A stretch of 64,000 bases of DNA from Hydrogenophaga aromaticivorans (GTDB lineage Bacteria; Pseudomonadota; Gammaproteobacteria; Burkholderiales; Burkholderiaceae_C), in the NCBI RefSeq assembly GCF_013387465.1, contig NZ_VYGV01000027.1, forward strand, positions 1-64,000, written 5' to 3'. Each line of letters begins with the position of its first letter. The first letter of the stretch is position 1. Under the pieces are notes generated by a model. The model saw only the letters and a list, made by a program, of their open reading frames with translations. It ran no database searches and had not been told where the DNA came from. Of the stretch, positions 25,287 to 33,750 are shown piece by piece. The translations under genes were made by a program, and so were the position numbers.

Positions 25287-27788
25287 ATGAACCACATCCA
25301 TCGCTCCATCTGGAACCGTTCCACCGGCACCTTCGTGGCCGTTTCCGAGCACGCACGCAACTCGGGCAAGGCTGCTTCGGCAGGCAGCCCGGGGGGCGCC
25401 GCCTTTCGCATCAAGGCTGTGTCCTTGCTGGTCATGCTGGCCTGCGGGTCGGTGGCCATGGCACAGCCCACCGGGGGCGTGGTCACGTCCGGCAACGCCA
25501 CCATCGCCGGGCCGTCGAACCAGTTGACGATCACGCAGACGACGCCCAACGCGGCCATCAACTGGCAGGGCTTTGGCATCGCGGCGGGTGAGTCGGTCCG
25601 GTTCGTGCAGCCCGACAGCCGCTCGATCGCGCTCAACCGCGTGGTGGGCAACGACCCTTCCGCCATCCACGGCAACCTGTCGGCCAACGGCACGGTGTTT
25701 CTCATCAACCCCCATGGCATCCTGTTCGGGCGCGGCTCGAACGTCAACGTGGGTGGCCTGGTGGCGTCCACGCTGAACCTGTCCGACGACGACTTCGAGG
25801 CGGGTCGCTACCGTTTTTCGGGTCGCGGCAACGGCACGGTGGTCAACCAGGGCGTCATCCGGGCCGCGGACGGTGGCTACGTGGCCCTGCTGGGCGCGGG
25901 CGTCACCAACCAGGGCGACGTTGTGGCCCAGAAGGGCACCGTGGCGCTGGCAGCGGGCCGCAGCCTGACGCTGGACATGGCGGGCGACCGGCTGCTCAGC
26001 GTCAGCGTGGACGAGGGCACGGTCAACGCGCTGGTGGAGAACGGCGGGCTGCTGCAGGCCGATGGGGGCCGGGTGATCATGACGACGCAAGCCGCGTCCA
26101 GCCTGATGTCCAACGCGGTCAACAACACCGGCGTGATCCAGGCCAGGACACTGGAAAACCGCAACGGCACGATCCTGCTGCTGGGCGGCATGCAGACCGG
26201 CACCATGCAGGTCGGCGGCACGCTGGACGCCAGTGCGCCGAAGGGCGGCGATGGCGGTTTCATCGAGACCTCGGCGGCGTCCGTCAAGATCGCCAGCAAT
26301 GTGAACGTCACCACCGCAGCGGCCCGGGGCAAGACCGGCACCTGGCTGATCGACCCGCTGGATTTCATCATCGGCAGCGACCCCGGTGACAACATATCGG
26401 GCAGCGCTCTTTCACTTGCGCTGGGCGACAACGACGTGATCATCACCAACGCGCCGGGGGTTGGCAATGGCGATATCTTTGTCGAGGATGCCGTCACATG
26501 GGGCAGCGCGACCACACTGTCCCTGCGCGCCTCGCGTAATGTGAACATCAACGCAGCCATCACGACCACCGATGGCAGCCTGCAGGTTTCCGCAGGGAAC
26601 GATGTCGCCGTGAATAGGGACATATCAACCACCGGTGGCAACGTGGAGATTTCCGCCGTGCGCGATGTCGCCGTGAATGCGCCCATCTCGGCCACCAATG
26701 GCAACGTGGAGGTTTGCTGCGGGCGGGACATCACGGTGGCCACGACGGGGGCCATCACCACCGTCAACGGCAGCATTCTGCTGGCGGCGGGACGGGATGC
26801 GACCGTCAACGGCGCCCTGTCCGCGACCGACGGAAACATCATGGTCTGCGCCCCCGGGGACCTGACCATCGGCGGCGCGATCACGGTGACCGACGGCAGC
26901 ACCATCCCGGCGCAAAGCCTGGATCTGCCCGAAGGCCTGGTGCTGAGCGCCGGTTATGGCGCCACCAGCCCGGGCGAAGGCGGCACGCTCACCTTCGAGC
27001 CAACGGCGCCGACCACCGCCGTCACCAACGCGCCGGCGGCGATCTACTTCAACCCGGTGTCGTACGTCCCACCGTTCGACTACGAGCCCCAGTTTTCCCT
27101 GACCGAAGGTGCCGTCCTCACCCAGTACATGCTGGTGTTCCCGGAGGTCGCCAGCAAAACTTTCGACGGCACGACCACCGCCACGCTGACCGGCCTGAAA
27201 GGCCTGCCACCCGGCGTGACACTGGTCGCCGGCTCCGGAGCCAACGCCCAGTTTTCCAGCGCCACCCCCGGTGTCGACAAGACAGTGATCTTCAGCGGCT
27301 ACACGCTGGACGTCGCCGACCCCAACACGGCCAACTACGCGTTTGCGGTTCCCAATTGCTGTGGACCTGTCGAGCTAAGAACGTCCGGCGACATCACCGC
27401 CGTTGATGCGCCTCCACCTCCCCCTCGGCCAAGGCCACCAGCGCCGGCTCCCGTTGCAGGGCCCCTGCCCGCGCCCGCGCCTTCCCCTCTGCCAGCGGTC
27501 ATACAGCCGGGGGTTCTGGTGTCCGAGGGCACGACCGTGGTGGTGGGCAACTGGAACCTCCCCGTCATTCCCGTGGCACAGGAAACACCTTATCGCTTGA
27601 CGGTTGCGCCTCTGGCGCCCATCGGACCGGTCCTGCTCGCCCTGGAGTCCCCTGCCCCGGTGCCTCAGGTGCCCGTGGCGCCAGCGCCGATCGTGGTCCC
27701 TGTCGAGGTGGCGCCTCCGGTGCTCGTCGCGCCGCCAGCACCCCGCAGGGTGGTGCCGGTTCGACCACCGAAACAAGACCGCAACTGA
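25287..27788 (+). CDS. Two-partner secretion exoprotein (TpsA), filamentous-haemagglutinin-like
   Basis: An 833-residue secreted protein, short for a TpsA. The N-terminus has the extended signal peptide (MNHIHRSIWNRSTGTFVAVS) followed by the TPS domain, with VFLINPHGILFGRGSNVNVGGLVAS as the export signature. About residues 410-560 contain roughly six 22-25-residue repeats with the pattern xNVxISAxxDVxVN. A YDG-like domain (KTFDGTTTATL) and a proline-rich tail of about 110 residues end the protein. It has unusual CC pairs in an otherwise cysteine-poor protein. A perfect AGGAGG lies before ATG 25287. Probably an adhesin or biofilm factor. Confidence 0.92.
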   Translation: MNHIHRSIWNRSTGTFVAVSEHARNSGKAASAGSPGGAAFRIKAVSLLVMLACGSVAMAQPTGGVVTSGNATIAGPSNQLTITQTTPNAAINWQGFGIAAGESVRFVQPDSRSIALNRVVGNDPSAIHGNLSANGTVFLINPHGILFGRGSNVNVGGLVASTLNLSDDDFEAGRYRFSGRGNGTVVNQGVIRAADGGYVALLGAGVTNQGDVVAQKGTVALAAGRSLTLDMAGDRLLSVSVDEGTVNALVENGGLLQADGGRVIMTTQAASSLMSNAVNNTGVIQARTLENRNGTILLLGGMQTGTMQVGGTLDASAPKGGDGGFIETSAASVKIASNVNVTTAAARGKTGTWLIDPLDFIIGSDPGDNISGSALSLALGDNDVIITNAPGVGNGDIFVEDAVTWGSATTLSLRASRNVNINAAITTTDGSLQVSAGNDVAVNRDISTTGGNVEISAVRDVAVNAPISATNGNVEVCCGRDITVATTGAITTVNGSILLAAGRDATVNGALSATDGNIMVCAPGDLTIGGAITVTDGSTIPAQSLDLPEGLVLSAGYGATSPGEGGTLTFEPTAPTTAVTNAPAAIYFNPVSYVPPFDYEPQFSLTEGAVLTQYMLVFPEVASKTFDGTTTATLTGLKGLPPGVTLVAGSGANAQFSSATPGVDKTVIFSGYTLDVADPNTANYAFAVPNCCGPVELRTSGDITAVDAPPPPPRPRPPAPAPVAGPLPAPAPSPLPAVIQPGVLVSEGTTVVVGNWNLPVIPVAQETPYRLTVAPLAPIGPVLLALESPAPVPQVPVAPAPIVVPVEVAPPVLVAPPAPRRVVPVRPPKQDRN

Positions 27789-27854
27789 GGCCGGCGTGTG
27801 GGCCTGTCCGCTCTCTGCAACCGGCCTGCGCATCCGCTTTGCCCGTCCGACAAG

Positions 27855-28538
27855 ATGAGGACGGCGGTAGCGGGCGCCAGGATCGCGGTGCTGGCTTCGC
27901 TCGTGTGGGCGTGGGGCGCGGCGGCGCAGCCGCTGGTGGTCGGAAAACCCGACCATCCCACGGGGGACGCCGATCACGCCTGGACCCAGGCCTCGACCGA
28001 CAGTCGCCAGGTGGCCGCCTGGGTCATGCGTTCGGGGGACAACAGCGGTCTGCCGTTTGTGTTGATCGACAAGCGCCAGGCACAGGTGTTCGTCTTCAGC
28101 GCCGAGGCCCGCCTGCTCGGTGCCACACCCGCGTTGCTGGGTCTGGCGAAAGGTGACGACGCTTCTCCAGGCATCGGGCAGAAGCCCCTGTCCCGCATCC
28201 AACCCCATGAGCGCACCACGCCCGCGGGGCGTTTCGTGGCGGCCCTGGCCAAAAATCTGTCCGGTGATCCGATTCTGTGGGTCGACTACGAAACGTCCAT
28301 CTCCCTGCACTCCCTGCGCGGCAACAACCCCCGGGAACAACGCGCAATACGCCTGACATCCCCCAGCGCCCATGACAACCGCATCTCCTTCGGCTGCATC
28401 AACGTTGCGCTGACGTTCTTCGACGACGTGGTGATGAAGGCGTTTCAGGGCACCGAAGGCGTGGTCTACGTGCTGCCCGACACGCGTTCACTGGCGTCGG
28501 TTTTTGCGCCGCACGGCTTCGCACCGACGCCGGACTGA
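27855..28538 (+). CDS. Exported L,D-transpeptidase-like protein
   Basis: A 227-residue exported protein (signal peptide of about 25 residues ending AAAQP). The YkuD-type active-site strand is present late in the chain (HDNRISFGCINV, with C181 as likely nucleophile), in the S-x-GC form. It starts 66 nt after tpsA on the same strand, so it may be part of the secretion operon. L,D-transpeptidases cross-link peptidoglycan or attach proteins to it; here a role in making the wall passable for, or anchoring, the TpsB/TpsA machinery is conceivable. A GTG at 27798 would lengthen the N-terminus but spoil the signal peptide. Confidence 0.8.
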   Translation: MRTAVAGARIAVLASLVWAWGAAAQPLVVGKPDHPTGDADHAWTQASTDSRQVAAWVMRSGDNSGLPFVLIDKRQAQVFVFSAEARLLGATPALLGLAKGDDASPGIGQKPLSRIQPHERTTPAGRFVAALAKNLSGDPILWVDYETSISLHSLRGNNPREQRAIRLTSPSAHDNRISFGCINVALTFFDDVVMKAFQGTEGVVYVLPDTRSLASVFAPHGFAPTPD

Positions 28539-28539
28539 A

Positions 28540-29199
28540 TCAGTCCGGGGATGCTGCGATCTGACGCAGGGCCTGCTCGAACACCGCGGCGGGTTGCCCG
28601 CCGGAGATCAGGTGGCGGTCGTTGATGATCACGGCCGGCACCGAGTGGATGCCGTGGCTGTTGTAGAACTGTTCGCGCTCGCGCACGTCCTGCGCAAACG
28701 CGTCGCTCGCCAGCACTTCGCGGGCGCGGCCTTCGTCCAGACCGGCCTCGACCACCGCCGCCAGCAACACCGCGTGATCGGCCGGGCTTTCTGCGCGGCC
28801 GTGGTACGCGGTCAGCAGCGCCTTCTTCAGCGCGTGCTGCTGGCCCGGGGCGCCCTCTTCATCGGCCCAAAGCAGCAGGCGGTGGGCGTCGAAGGTGTTC
28901 CAGATGCGGCCGCGGCCTTCGGGCTTGAAGGCAAATCCGGCCTCGGCGCCGCGCTGGCGGATGGTGGCGCGGATCTGCTCCTGCTGCTCGGCCGTGCTGC
29001 CGTATTTCTGGGTCAGGTGCTCGGTGACGTCCTGGCCCTCGGGACCCATCTGCGGGTTCAGCTCGAAGGGCTGGAAATGCATCTCGGCGCTGATGTCGCC
29101 CCGCACCGCGGCCAGGGCCTGTTCCAGTGCGGAGAGACCGATCGCGCACCAGGGGCAGGACACGTCGGACACGAAATCGATTTTCAGGGTGGTGCTCAT
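28540..29199 (-). CDS. DsbA-family oxidoreductase, FrnE-like
   Basis: A 219-residue cytoplasmic thioredoxin-fold protein without a signal peptide. The redox motif CPWC is at residues 15-18, and the cis-proline loop SVPAVIIN is near 190. It belongs to the FrnE/polyketide-associated DsbA group, whose members act in disulphide handling under oxidative stress. The gene converges with the L,D-transpeptidase gene with only one base between the stops. Confidence 0.92.
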   Translation of the reverse strand: MSTTLKIDFVSDVSCPWCAIGLSALEQALAAVRGDISAEMHFQPFELNPQMGPEGQDVTEHLTQKYGSTAEQQEQIRATIRQRGAEAGFAFKPEGRGRIWNTFDAHRLLLWADEEGAPGQQHALKKALLTAYHGRAESPADHAVLLAAVVEAGLDEGRAREVLASDAFAQDVREREQFYNSHGIHSVPAVIINDRHLISGGQPAAVFEQALRQIAASPD

Positions 29200-29294
29200 G
29201 GAGCGGCATGTTACGGCCGGTGCAAGCCCCGTGCCCGCGCATGGGCTTGCGCGACAATCGACGCTTCGCCTTTCCTTCGCTCACCCCACGCACC

Positions 29295-30116
29295 ATGACC
29301 GACCGCTACGCCGTCATCGGCAACCCCATTGGCCACAGCAAATCGCCGTTGATCCACGCCGCCTTCGCGTTGGCCACCGGTCAGGACATCGAATACACCG
29401 CCATCGAAGGCCCGCTGGACGGCTTCAAGGCCACGGTCGAAGCCTTCATCGCCGCCGGTGGCCGTGGCATGAACGTGACGATTCCGTTCAAGCTGCAGGC
29501 CTTCGAAATCGCCACCGACCCGATGGAGTCCGCCCGCCTGGCCGGCGCGGTGAACGCGCTCAAGTTCGAAGGTGGCCGCATCTTCGCGCAGAACTTCGAC
29601 GGACTGGGCCTGGTGAACGACATCCAGCGCAACCTGGGCGTGTCGCTGGCGGGCAAACGCGTGCTGATCTGCGGCGCGGGCGGAGCCACGCGCGGCGCCA
29701 TCCTGCCGATCGCGGCACAGAAGCCGGCCCTGATCGCCATCGCCAACCGCAGCGCCGACAAGGCGCACGGCCTGAAGCGCGACTTCGCGGCCCACGCCAC
29801 GCTGCAGACCGGGGGCTACGAAGAACTGGCAGGCGAGCGTTTTGACGTGGTGCTCAACGCCACCTCCACCGGCCTCACGCAGGCCGATCTGCCGCTGGCA
29901 GCCAGCGCCTTCGCACCCGGCGCGCTGGCCTATGAGCTGGTCTACGGCAAGGGCCTCACCCCCTTCCTGAAGCAGGCTCAGGCCGCGGGCGTGCAGCACA
30001 TCGCCGATGGCGTGGGCATGCTGGTCGAGCAGGCGGCCGAGGCCTTCGAGTGGTGGCGCGGCGTGCGCCCGGACACCCAGCCGGTGATCGCACGCTTCAC
30101 GGTACCTCTGGTCTGA
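29295..30116 (+). CDS. aroE: Shikimate dehydrogenase (biosynthetic)
   Basis: A 273-residue NADP-dependent enzyme that reduces 3-dehydroshikimate to shikimate. The substrate-anchoring GNPIGHSKSPLIH with both serines is intact, as are the catalytic lysine in NVTIPFK, the NFDGLG loop, the cofactor site GAGGATRGA and the C-terminal GVGMLVEQAA glutamine. This makes it the housekeeping copy, in contrast with the altered paralogue at 56876-57670. A copy of the dispersed repeat separates it from rhtA. Confidence 0.96.
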   Translation: MTDRYAVIGNPIGHSKSPLIHAAFALATGQDIEYTAIEGPLDGFKATVEAFIAAGGRGMNVTIPFKLQAFEIATDPMESARLAGAVNALKFEGGRIFAQNFDGLGLVNDIQRNLGVSLAGKRVLICGAGGATRGAILPIAAQKPALIAIANRSADKAHGLKRDFAAHATLQTGGYEELAGERFDVVLNATSTGLTQADLPLAASAFAPGALAYELVYGKGLTPFLKQAQAAGVQHIADGVGMLVEQAAEAFEWWRGVRPDTQPVIARFTVPLV

Positions 30117-30120
30117 CACA

Positions 30121-30205
30121 TGAGTCCCCCACGCTCCGCCGCTGCGCGGGTCGCTGCCCCCCGAGGGGGCTGACCCGCCTTGGGGCGGCCCGGCGCCGGG
30201 TCGTT
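30121..30205 (+). repeat. Dispersed GC-rich repeat, copy B (between aroE and rhtA)
   Basis: A diverged copy: CCCCCACGCTCCGCCGCTGC, then the CCCCCCGAGGGGG core and GGGGCGGCCCGGCGCCGGGT. Same order of parts as copies A and E. Confidence 0.6.
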
Positions 30206-30216
30206 TTGGGTTGCAC

Positions 30217-31107
30217 ATGACATCTTCTTCTCGCTGGGCACAGGCCGTTCCCCTGCTGGCCGTGTTCGGCTCGGTGGTGGCGCTGGGCATCGGCACCTCG
30301 TTCGCCAAACAGCTGTTTCCACAGGTCGGCTCGCTCGGCACCACGGCCTTGCGGGTGGGCTTTTCGGCGTTGCTCCTGCTGCTGATCTGGCGCCCCTGGC
30401 GCTGGCCGCTCTCGCGCGCCGATGCCAGGAGCCTGGTGCGCTACGGCGTGGCATTGGGCTGCATGAACCTGATGTTCTACCAGTCGCTGCGCACCATCCC
30501 CTTCGGCGTCGCGGTGGCCATCGAGTTCAGCGGACCGCTCGCGGTGGCCTTCTTTTCGTCGCGCCGGGCCATCGACTATGTGTGGATCGCGCTGGCCATC
30601 GTCGGCCTCGGCCTCCTGCTGCCGCTGGGACACGACGTGGCCAGCCTCGATCCCGAAGGCGTGGCGTTCGCACTCGGCGCTGCGGTGTGCTGGGCGTCGT
30701 ACATCGTGTTCGGAAAACGCGTGGGGCATCTGCACGCGGGCCACTCCGTCGCTCTGGGCCTGACCATGGCGGCGATCACCGTTGTGCCCTTCGGCATCTG
30801 GCACGCGGGCAGCGCCCTGCTGGAACCGGGCATCCTGCTGTTCGGGCTGGGTGTGGCCGCGGTGTCCAGCGCCATCCCGATCTCGCTGGAAATGGTGGCG
30901 CTCAAACGCCTGTCGCACAGCGCGTTCGGCGTCATGGCCAGCATGGAGCCGGCCGTGGCCGCGCTGCTCGGCCTGCTGGTGCTGGGCGAGCAGCTGAGCG
31001 GCCTGCAGTGGCTGGCCATCGGCTTCATCATGGCCGCCGCTGCGGGCAGCTCGGTGACGGCGCAGCCCGACACCCACCACGGTCCCGCCGACGAAATCGT
31101 GCAGTGA
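30217..31107 (+). CDS. rhtA: RhtA-like EamA exporter (threonine/homoserine type)
   Basis: A 296-residue inner-membrane protein with about ten helices. It follows the E. coli RhtA pattern closely along its length, including IEFSGPLAVAFFSSRR and the GFGVMASMEPAVAALLG-like region near the C-terminus, so export of threonine, homoserine or related amino acids is likely. ATG 30217 is used; the TTG two codons earlier is less likely. The stop codon lies within a possible terminator stem. Confidence 0.85.
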   Translation: MTSSSRWAQAVPLLAVFGSVVALGIGTSFAKQLFPQVGSLGTTALRVGFSALLLLLIWRPWRWPLSRADARSLVRYGVALGCMNLMFYQSLRTIPFGVAVAIEFSGPLAVAFFSSRRAIDYVWIALAIVGLGLLLPLGHDVASLDPEGVAFALGAAVCWASYIVFGKRVGHLHAGHSVALGLTMAAITVVPFGIWHAGSALLEPGILLFGLGVAAVSSAIPISLEMVALKRLSHSAFGVMASMEPAVAALLGLLVLGEQLSGLQWLAIGFIMAAAAGSSVTAQPDTHHGPADEIVQ

Positions 31108-31136
31108 TCGCTTCGCGGTGACGCGATCAGGGTTTT
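31105..31136 (+). terminator. Possible terminator after rhtA
   Basis: TGATCGC (31105-31111, including the rhtA stop) pairs with GCGATCA (31123-31129), followed by GGGTTTT. The stem is 7 bp with an 11-nt loop, so it is a weak candidate. Confidence 0.35.
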
Positions 31137-31139
31137 CAC

Positions 31140-31177
31140 TGATGAACTCTAGTCCTATAGAGGACTAGAGTTCATCA
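31140..31177 (+). promoter_or_regulatory. Perfect palindromic operator and promoter of the GntR gene
   Basis: TGATGAACTCTAGTCCT (31140-31156) and its exact inverse (31161-31177) flank ATAG. A promoter can be drawn with TTTTCA at 31133 and TATAGA at 31156, 17 nt apart, placing the -10 box in the centre of the palindrome. The right arm ends one base before the regulator's ATG. Autoregulation by the GntR protein is the natural reading. Confidence 0.75.
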
Positions 31178-31178
31178 C

Positions 31179-31919
31179 ATGAACAAAGCCCTGCACCTCG
31201 TCCCGCCCGCCGAACCCGGTCTGAGCCGCTACGCCTCGCTGGCGCAGGCGCTGCGTGCGCGTGTGATCGCGGGTGAGTGGTCGCCCGGCTCTGCGCTGCC
31301 CGCCGAGAGCCAGCTCGCCACCGAACACAGCGTGGCCCTGGGCACCATGCGGCGGGCACTGGAGCTGCTGGCCGAACAGGGTTTCATCGAGCGCATCCAC
31401 GGCAAAGGGACCTTTGTGCGCCAGGGGCTCTCGGGCGCGACCATGCTGCGCTTCTTCCGTTTCGACAGCGGCACCGGCGAGGTGCCGGTTTCGCGCATCC
31501 TGCAGCGCAGTCGTGTGAACGCGCCGGCCGCGGTGTCGCGGGTGCTGGGCATCGGCACCGGGGAACCGGTCTTGCGCCTGCACCGCCTGCGCCTCATGGG
31601 CGGCCAGCCCCGCCTGTTCGAAGAACTCTGGCTCCCGCTTGACCTGTTTGAGCCGCTGGCCGAGGACGACCTCAGCACCTGGGACGACCTGCTCTACCCC
31701 ATGTTCGCGCGCCGCGTGCAGGTCCACGTGCACCGCGCACTGGACGACATCGGCTTTGCCCAGCTCAGCGCCTCACAGGCCCGCCACCTGGGCCTGCCCG
31801 CCGGCCACCCCTGCGCGCAGGTGCAGCGCTCGGCCTACGACCTCACCGGGCGCTGTGTCGAACTGCGCATCACGCGCGGTGACGCGCACGCGTTTCACTA
31901 CACCGTCAACATCACCTGA
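31179..31919 (+). CDS. GntR-family (HutC/UTRA) transcriptional regulator
   Basis: A 246-residue regulator with a winged helix (about 18-80, ALPAESQLATEHSVALGTMRRAL) and a C-terminal UTRA effector domain (about 95-240). It probably represses itself and the Bug receptor and amidohydrolase genes that follow within 10 nt. There is no Shine-Dalgarno sequence: the bases before the ATG belong to the operator, so the message may be leaderless or nearly so. A later start would remove part of the N-terminal arm only. Confidence 0.9.
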   Translation: MNKALHLVPPAEPGLSRYASLAQALRARVIAGEWSPGSALPAESQLATEHSVALGTMRRALELLAEQGFIERIHGKGTFVRQGLSGATMLRFFRFDSGTGEVPVSRILQRSRVNAPAAVSRVLGIGTGEPVLRLHRLRLMGGQPRLFEELWLPLDLFEPLAEDDLSTWDDLLYPMFARRVQVHVHRALDDIGFAQLSASQARHLGLPAGHPCAQVQRSAYDLTGRCVELRITRGDAHAFHYTVNIT

Positions 31920-31929
31920 AGGAGACACC

Positions 31930-32934
31930 ATGACCAAGATCTGCATTCCCATCGACGTCCGGCTCTCGCGCCGCACTCTCATCACGGCGGCGGGCGCGAC
32001 TCTGGCAGCCCCCTGGATCGGCGCGCACGCGCAAGGCAAGATCGCTGGCGGCAAGCCGATCACGCTGATCGTGTCGTATCCTCCCGGTGGTGGTGCCGAC
32101 CTCATGGCCCGCACCATCGCGCCCCGGCTGGAGGCCGCGCTCGGCCAGACCGTGGTGGTGGAAAACAAGGCCGGTGCCAGCGGGCAGCTGGCGGCCGGGC
32201 ATGTGGCGCGCGCGGCCGCCGACGGCAGCGTGCTGCTGCTCGACGCCTCGTCGTTTGCCGTCACACCATCGCTCTTTCCCAAGCTGCCGTACAACGCCGC
32301 CACCGCCTTCACCCCGCTGGCGGTGCTGGCCACTTTCCCCAACGTGCTGGTGTGCACGCCGAGCTTCGAAGCAAAGAGCGTGAAAGACGTGATCCGCCTG
32401 GCCAAGGCCGGTCCGCTGAACTACGCCTCGTCGGGCAACGGCTCGGCCCAGCACCTGGCCGGCGCCCTGTTCGAGCAGCGCGCCGGTGTGACCCTGACCC
32501 ACGTGGCCTACCGCGGCGGCGGTCCGGCCATGAACGATGTGATGGGCGGACAGGTGCCGCTGTTCTTTGCCAACGTGGCTTCGTCGCTGGGCCACATCAA
32601 GGCGGGCAAGCTGCGCCCGCTCGCCGTCACCAGCACGCTGCGCGCACGCTCCCTGCCCGACGTGCCGACCATGGCCGAGGCCGGCGTCAGCGGCTACGAG
32701 GTGCTGGAGTGGAACCCCATCCTCGGGCCGGCCGGCATGGCCGCCGATGTGAAGGCCACGCTGGTCGCGGCCATCCGCAAGGCGCTGGAAGACGCCGAGG
32801 TGCTCGGCCGCATCCGCCAGCTCGGTGGCGACGTGTTTGCCGACGCCAGCCAGCAGAGCGCGGGCAAGTTCATCGCTGCGCAGCAGGCGCTGTGGGCCAA
32901 GGTGATCAAGGAACGGAACATCACCACCGGATGA
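31930..32934 (+). CDS. Bug-family periplasmic solute-binding protein
   Basis: A 334-residue TTT receptor with a Tat-like signal (SRRTLITAAGATLAAPWIGAHAQ) and the Bug loop VSYPPGGGADLMAR, then VAYRGGGPAMNDVMGG. GGAG precedes ATG 31930. The gene begins 10 nt after the GntR stop and overlaps the amidohydrolase start (ATGA). No permease genes adjoin. It probably imports the compound that the downstream hydrolase opens. Confidence 0.93.
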   Translation: MTKICIPIDVRLSRRTLITAAGATLAAPWIGAHAQGKIAGGKPITLIVSYPPGGGADLMARTIAPRLEAALGQTVVVENKAGASGQLAAGHVARAAADGSVLLLDASSFAVTPSLFPKLPYNAATAFTPLAVLATFPNVLVCTPSFEAKSVKDVIRLAKAGPLNYASSGNGSAQHLAGALFEQRAGVTLTHVAYRGGGPAMNDVMGGQVPLFFANVASSLGHIKAGKLRPLAVTSTLRARSLPDVPTMAEAGVSGYEVLEWNPILGPAGMAADVKATLVAAIRKALEDAEVLGRIRQLGGDVFADASQQSAGKFIAAQQALWAKVIKERNITTG

Positions 32935-33731
32935 ACACGCACCACACCCCTGCGGATGGCTGGGACTGCCATGTGCATGTGTTCGACCCCACGCACCCGG
33001 CACAGGCCGGCCACTACCAGCCGGTGCTGCGCGACCTGCCCGAGATCGAGCACACCGCCACGGCACTGGGCATGGGCCATCTCGTGCTGGTGCAACCCAG
33101 CGTCTATGGCACCGACAACGGCCTGATCCTGCGGGCGCTGGCCCGCGAGCCGGGCCGTCACCGGGGTGTCGCGGTGGTGGACACCGCCGTCACCGACGCC
33201 GAACTCGACACCATGCACCGGCTCGGCGTGCGCGGCGTGCGCTTCAACCTGGTATCACCGGTGGGCAACGGCCCCGAGGCTTTTCGCGCCCTCGCTCCCC
33301 GGCTGAAGGCACGTGGCTGGCATGTGCAGTGGTACGCCCGGGCCGACCAGTTGGCCGCCATCGCGGACCTGCACGAAGGCAGTGGCCTGACCGCCGTGAT
33401 CGACCACCTGGCCGGCCTGCACGCGGGCATCAGCGCCGCCGATCCCGCCTGGGCCTTTCTGGAACGCCTGGCTGCACAGGGCGCGTGGGTCAAGCTCTCG
33501 GGCTGGTACCGGCTGCAGGCCAGCACGCCCTACGAGGTCTTGCATGGCCACATCGGTCGCGTGGCCACACTCATGGGCGAACATCTCGTCTGGGGATCCG
33601 ACTGGCCGCACACCGCCTTCGAGCACGACGCCCTGCCGCCCTACGACAGCCTCTGGCAGCCGGTGGTGCAGGCCCTGGGCGAGGCCCGCGCCGCCACCGT
33701 GCGCGCGGCCGGCGCCTTGCTCTACGCCTGA
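32931..33731 (+). CDS. Amidohydrolase-family protein, 2-pyrone-4,6-dicarboxylate lactonase-like
   Basis: A 266-residue TIM-barrel hydrolase. The N-terminal metal motif WDCHVHVF, the IDHLAG strand and the late GSDWPH motif place it near LigI and other COG3618 lactonases. Substrates in this group are lactones of aromatic catabolism and sugar acids. The start overlaps the receptor stop by 4 nt. It is the last gene of the GntR operon; tctD begins 19 nt further and may be read through. Confidence 0.88.
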   Translation: MNTHHTPADGWDCHVHVFDPTHPAQAGHYQPVLRDLPEIEHTATALGMGHLVLVQPSVYGTDNGLILRALAREPGRHRGVAVVDTAVTDAELDTMHRLGVRGVRFNLVSPVGNGPEAFRALAPRLKARGWHVQWYARADQLAAIADLHEGSGLTAVIDHLAGLHAGISAADPAWAFLERLAAQGAWVKLSGWYRLQASTPYEVLHGHIGRVATLMGEHLVWGSDWPHTAFEHDALPPYDSLWQPVVQALGEARAATVRAAGALLYA

Positions 33732-33750
33732 ACACCGGGGACACTGGGGC

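Noticed and set aside
23790-26090. 766-codon open frame antisense to tpsB/tpsA
   Set aside because: It crosses two well supported genes and their ribosome sites; composition is of the GC-shadow type.
26500-26910. Regular repeats that might suggest a CRISPR or tandem DNA array
   Set aside because: The repeats are protein-level (about 24 residues) within TpsA and diverged at DNA level; there are no constant repeats with unique spacers.
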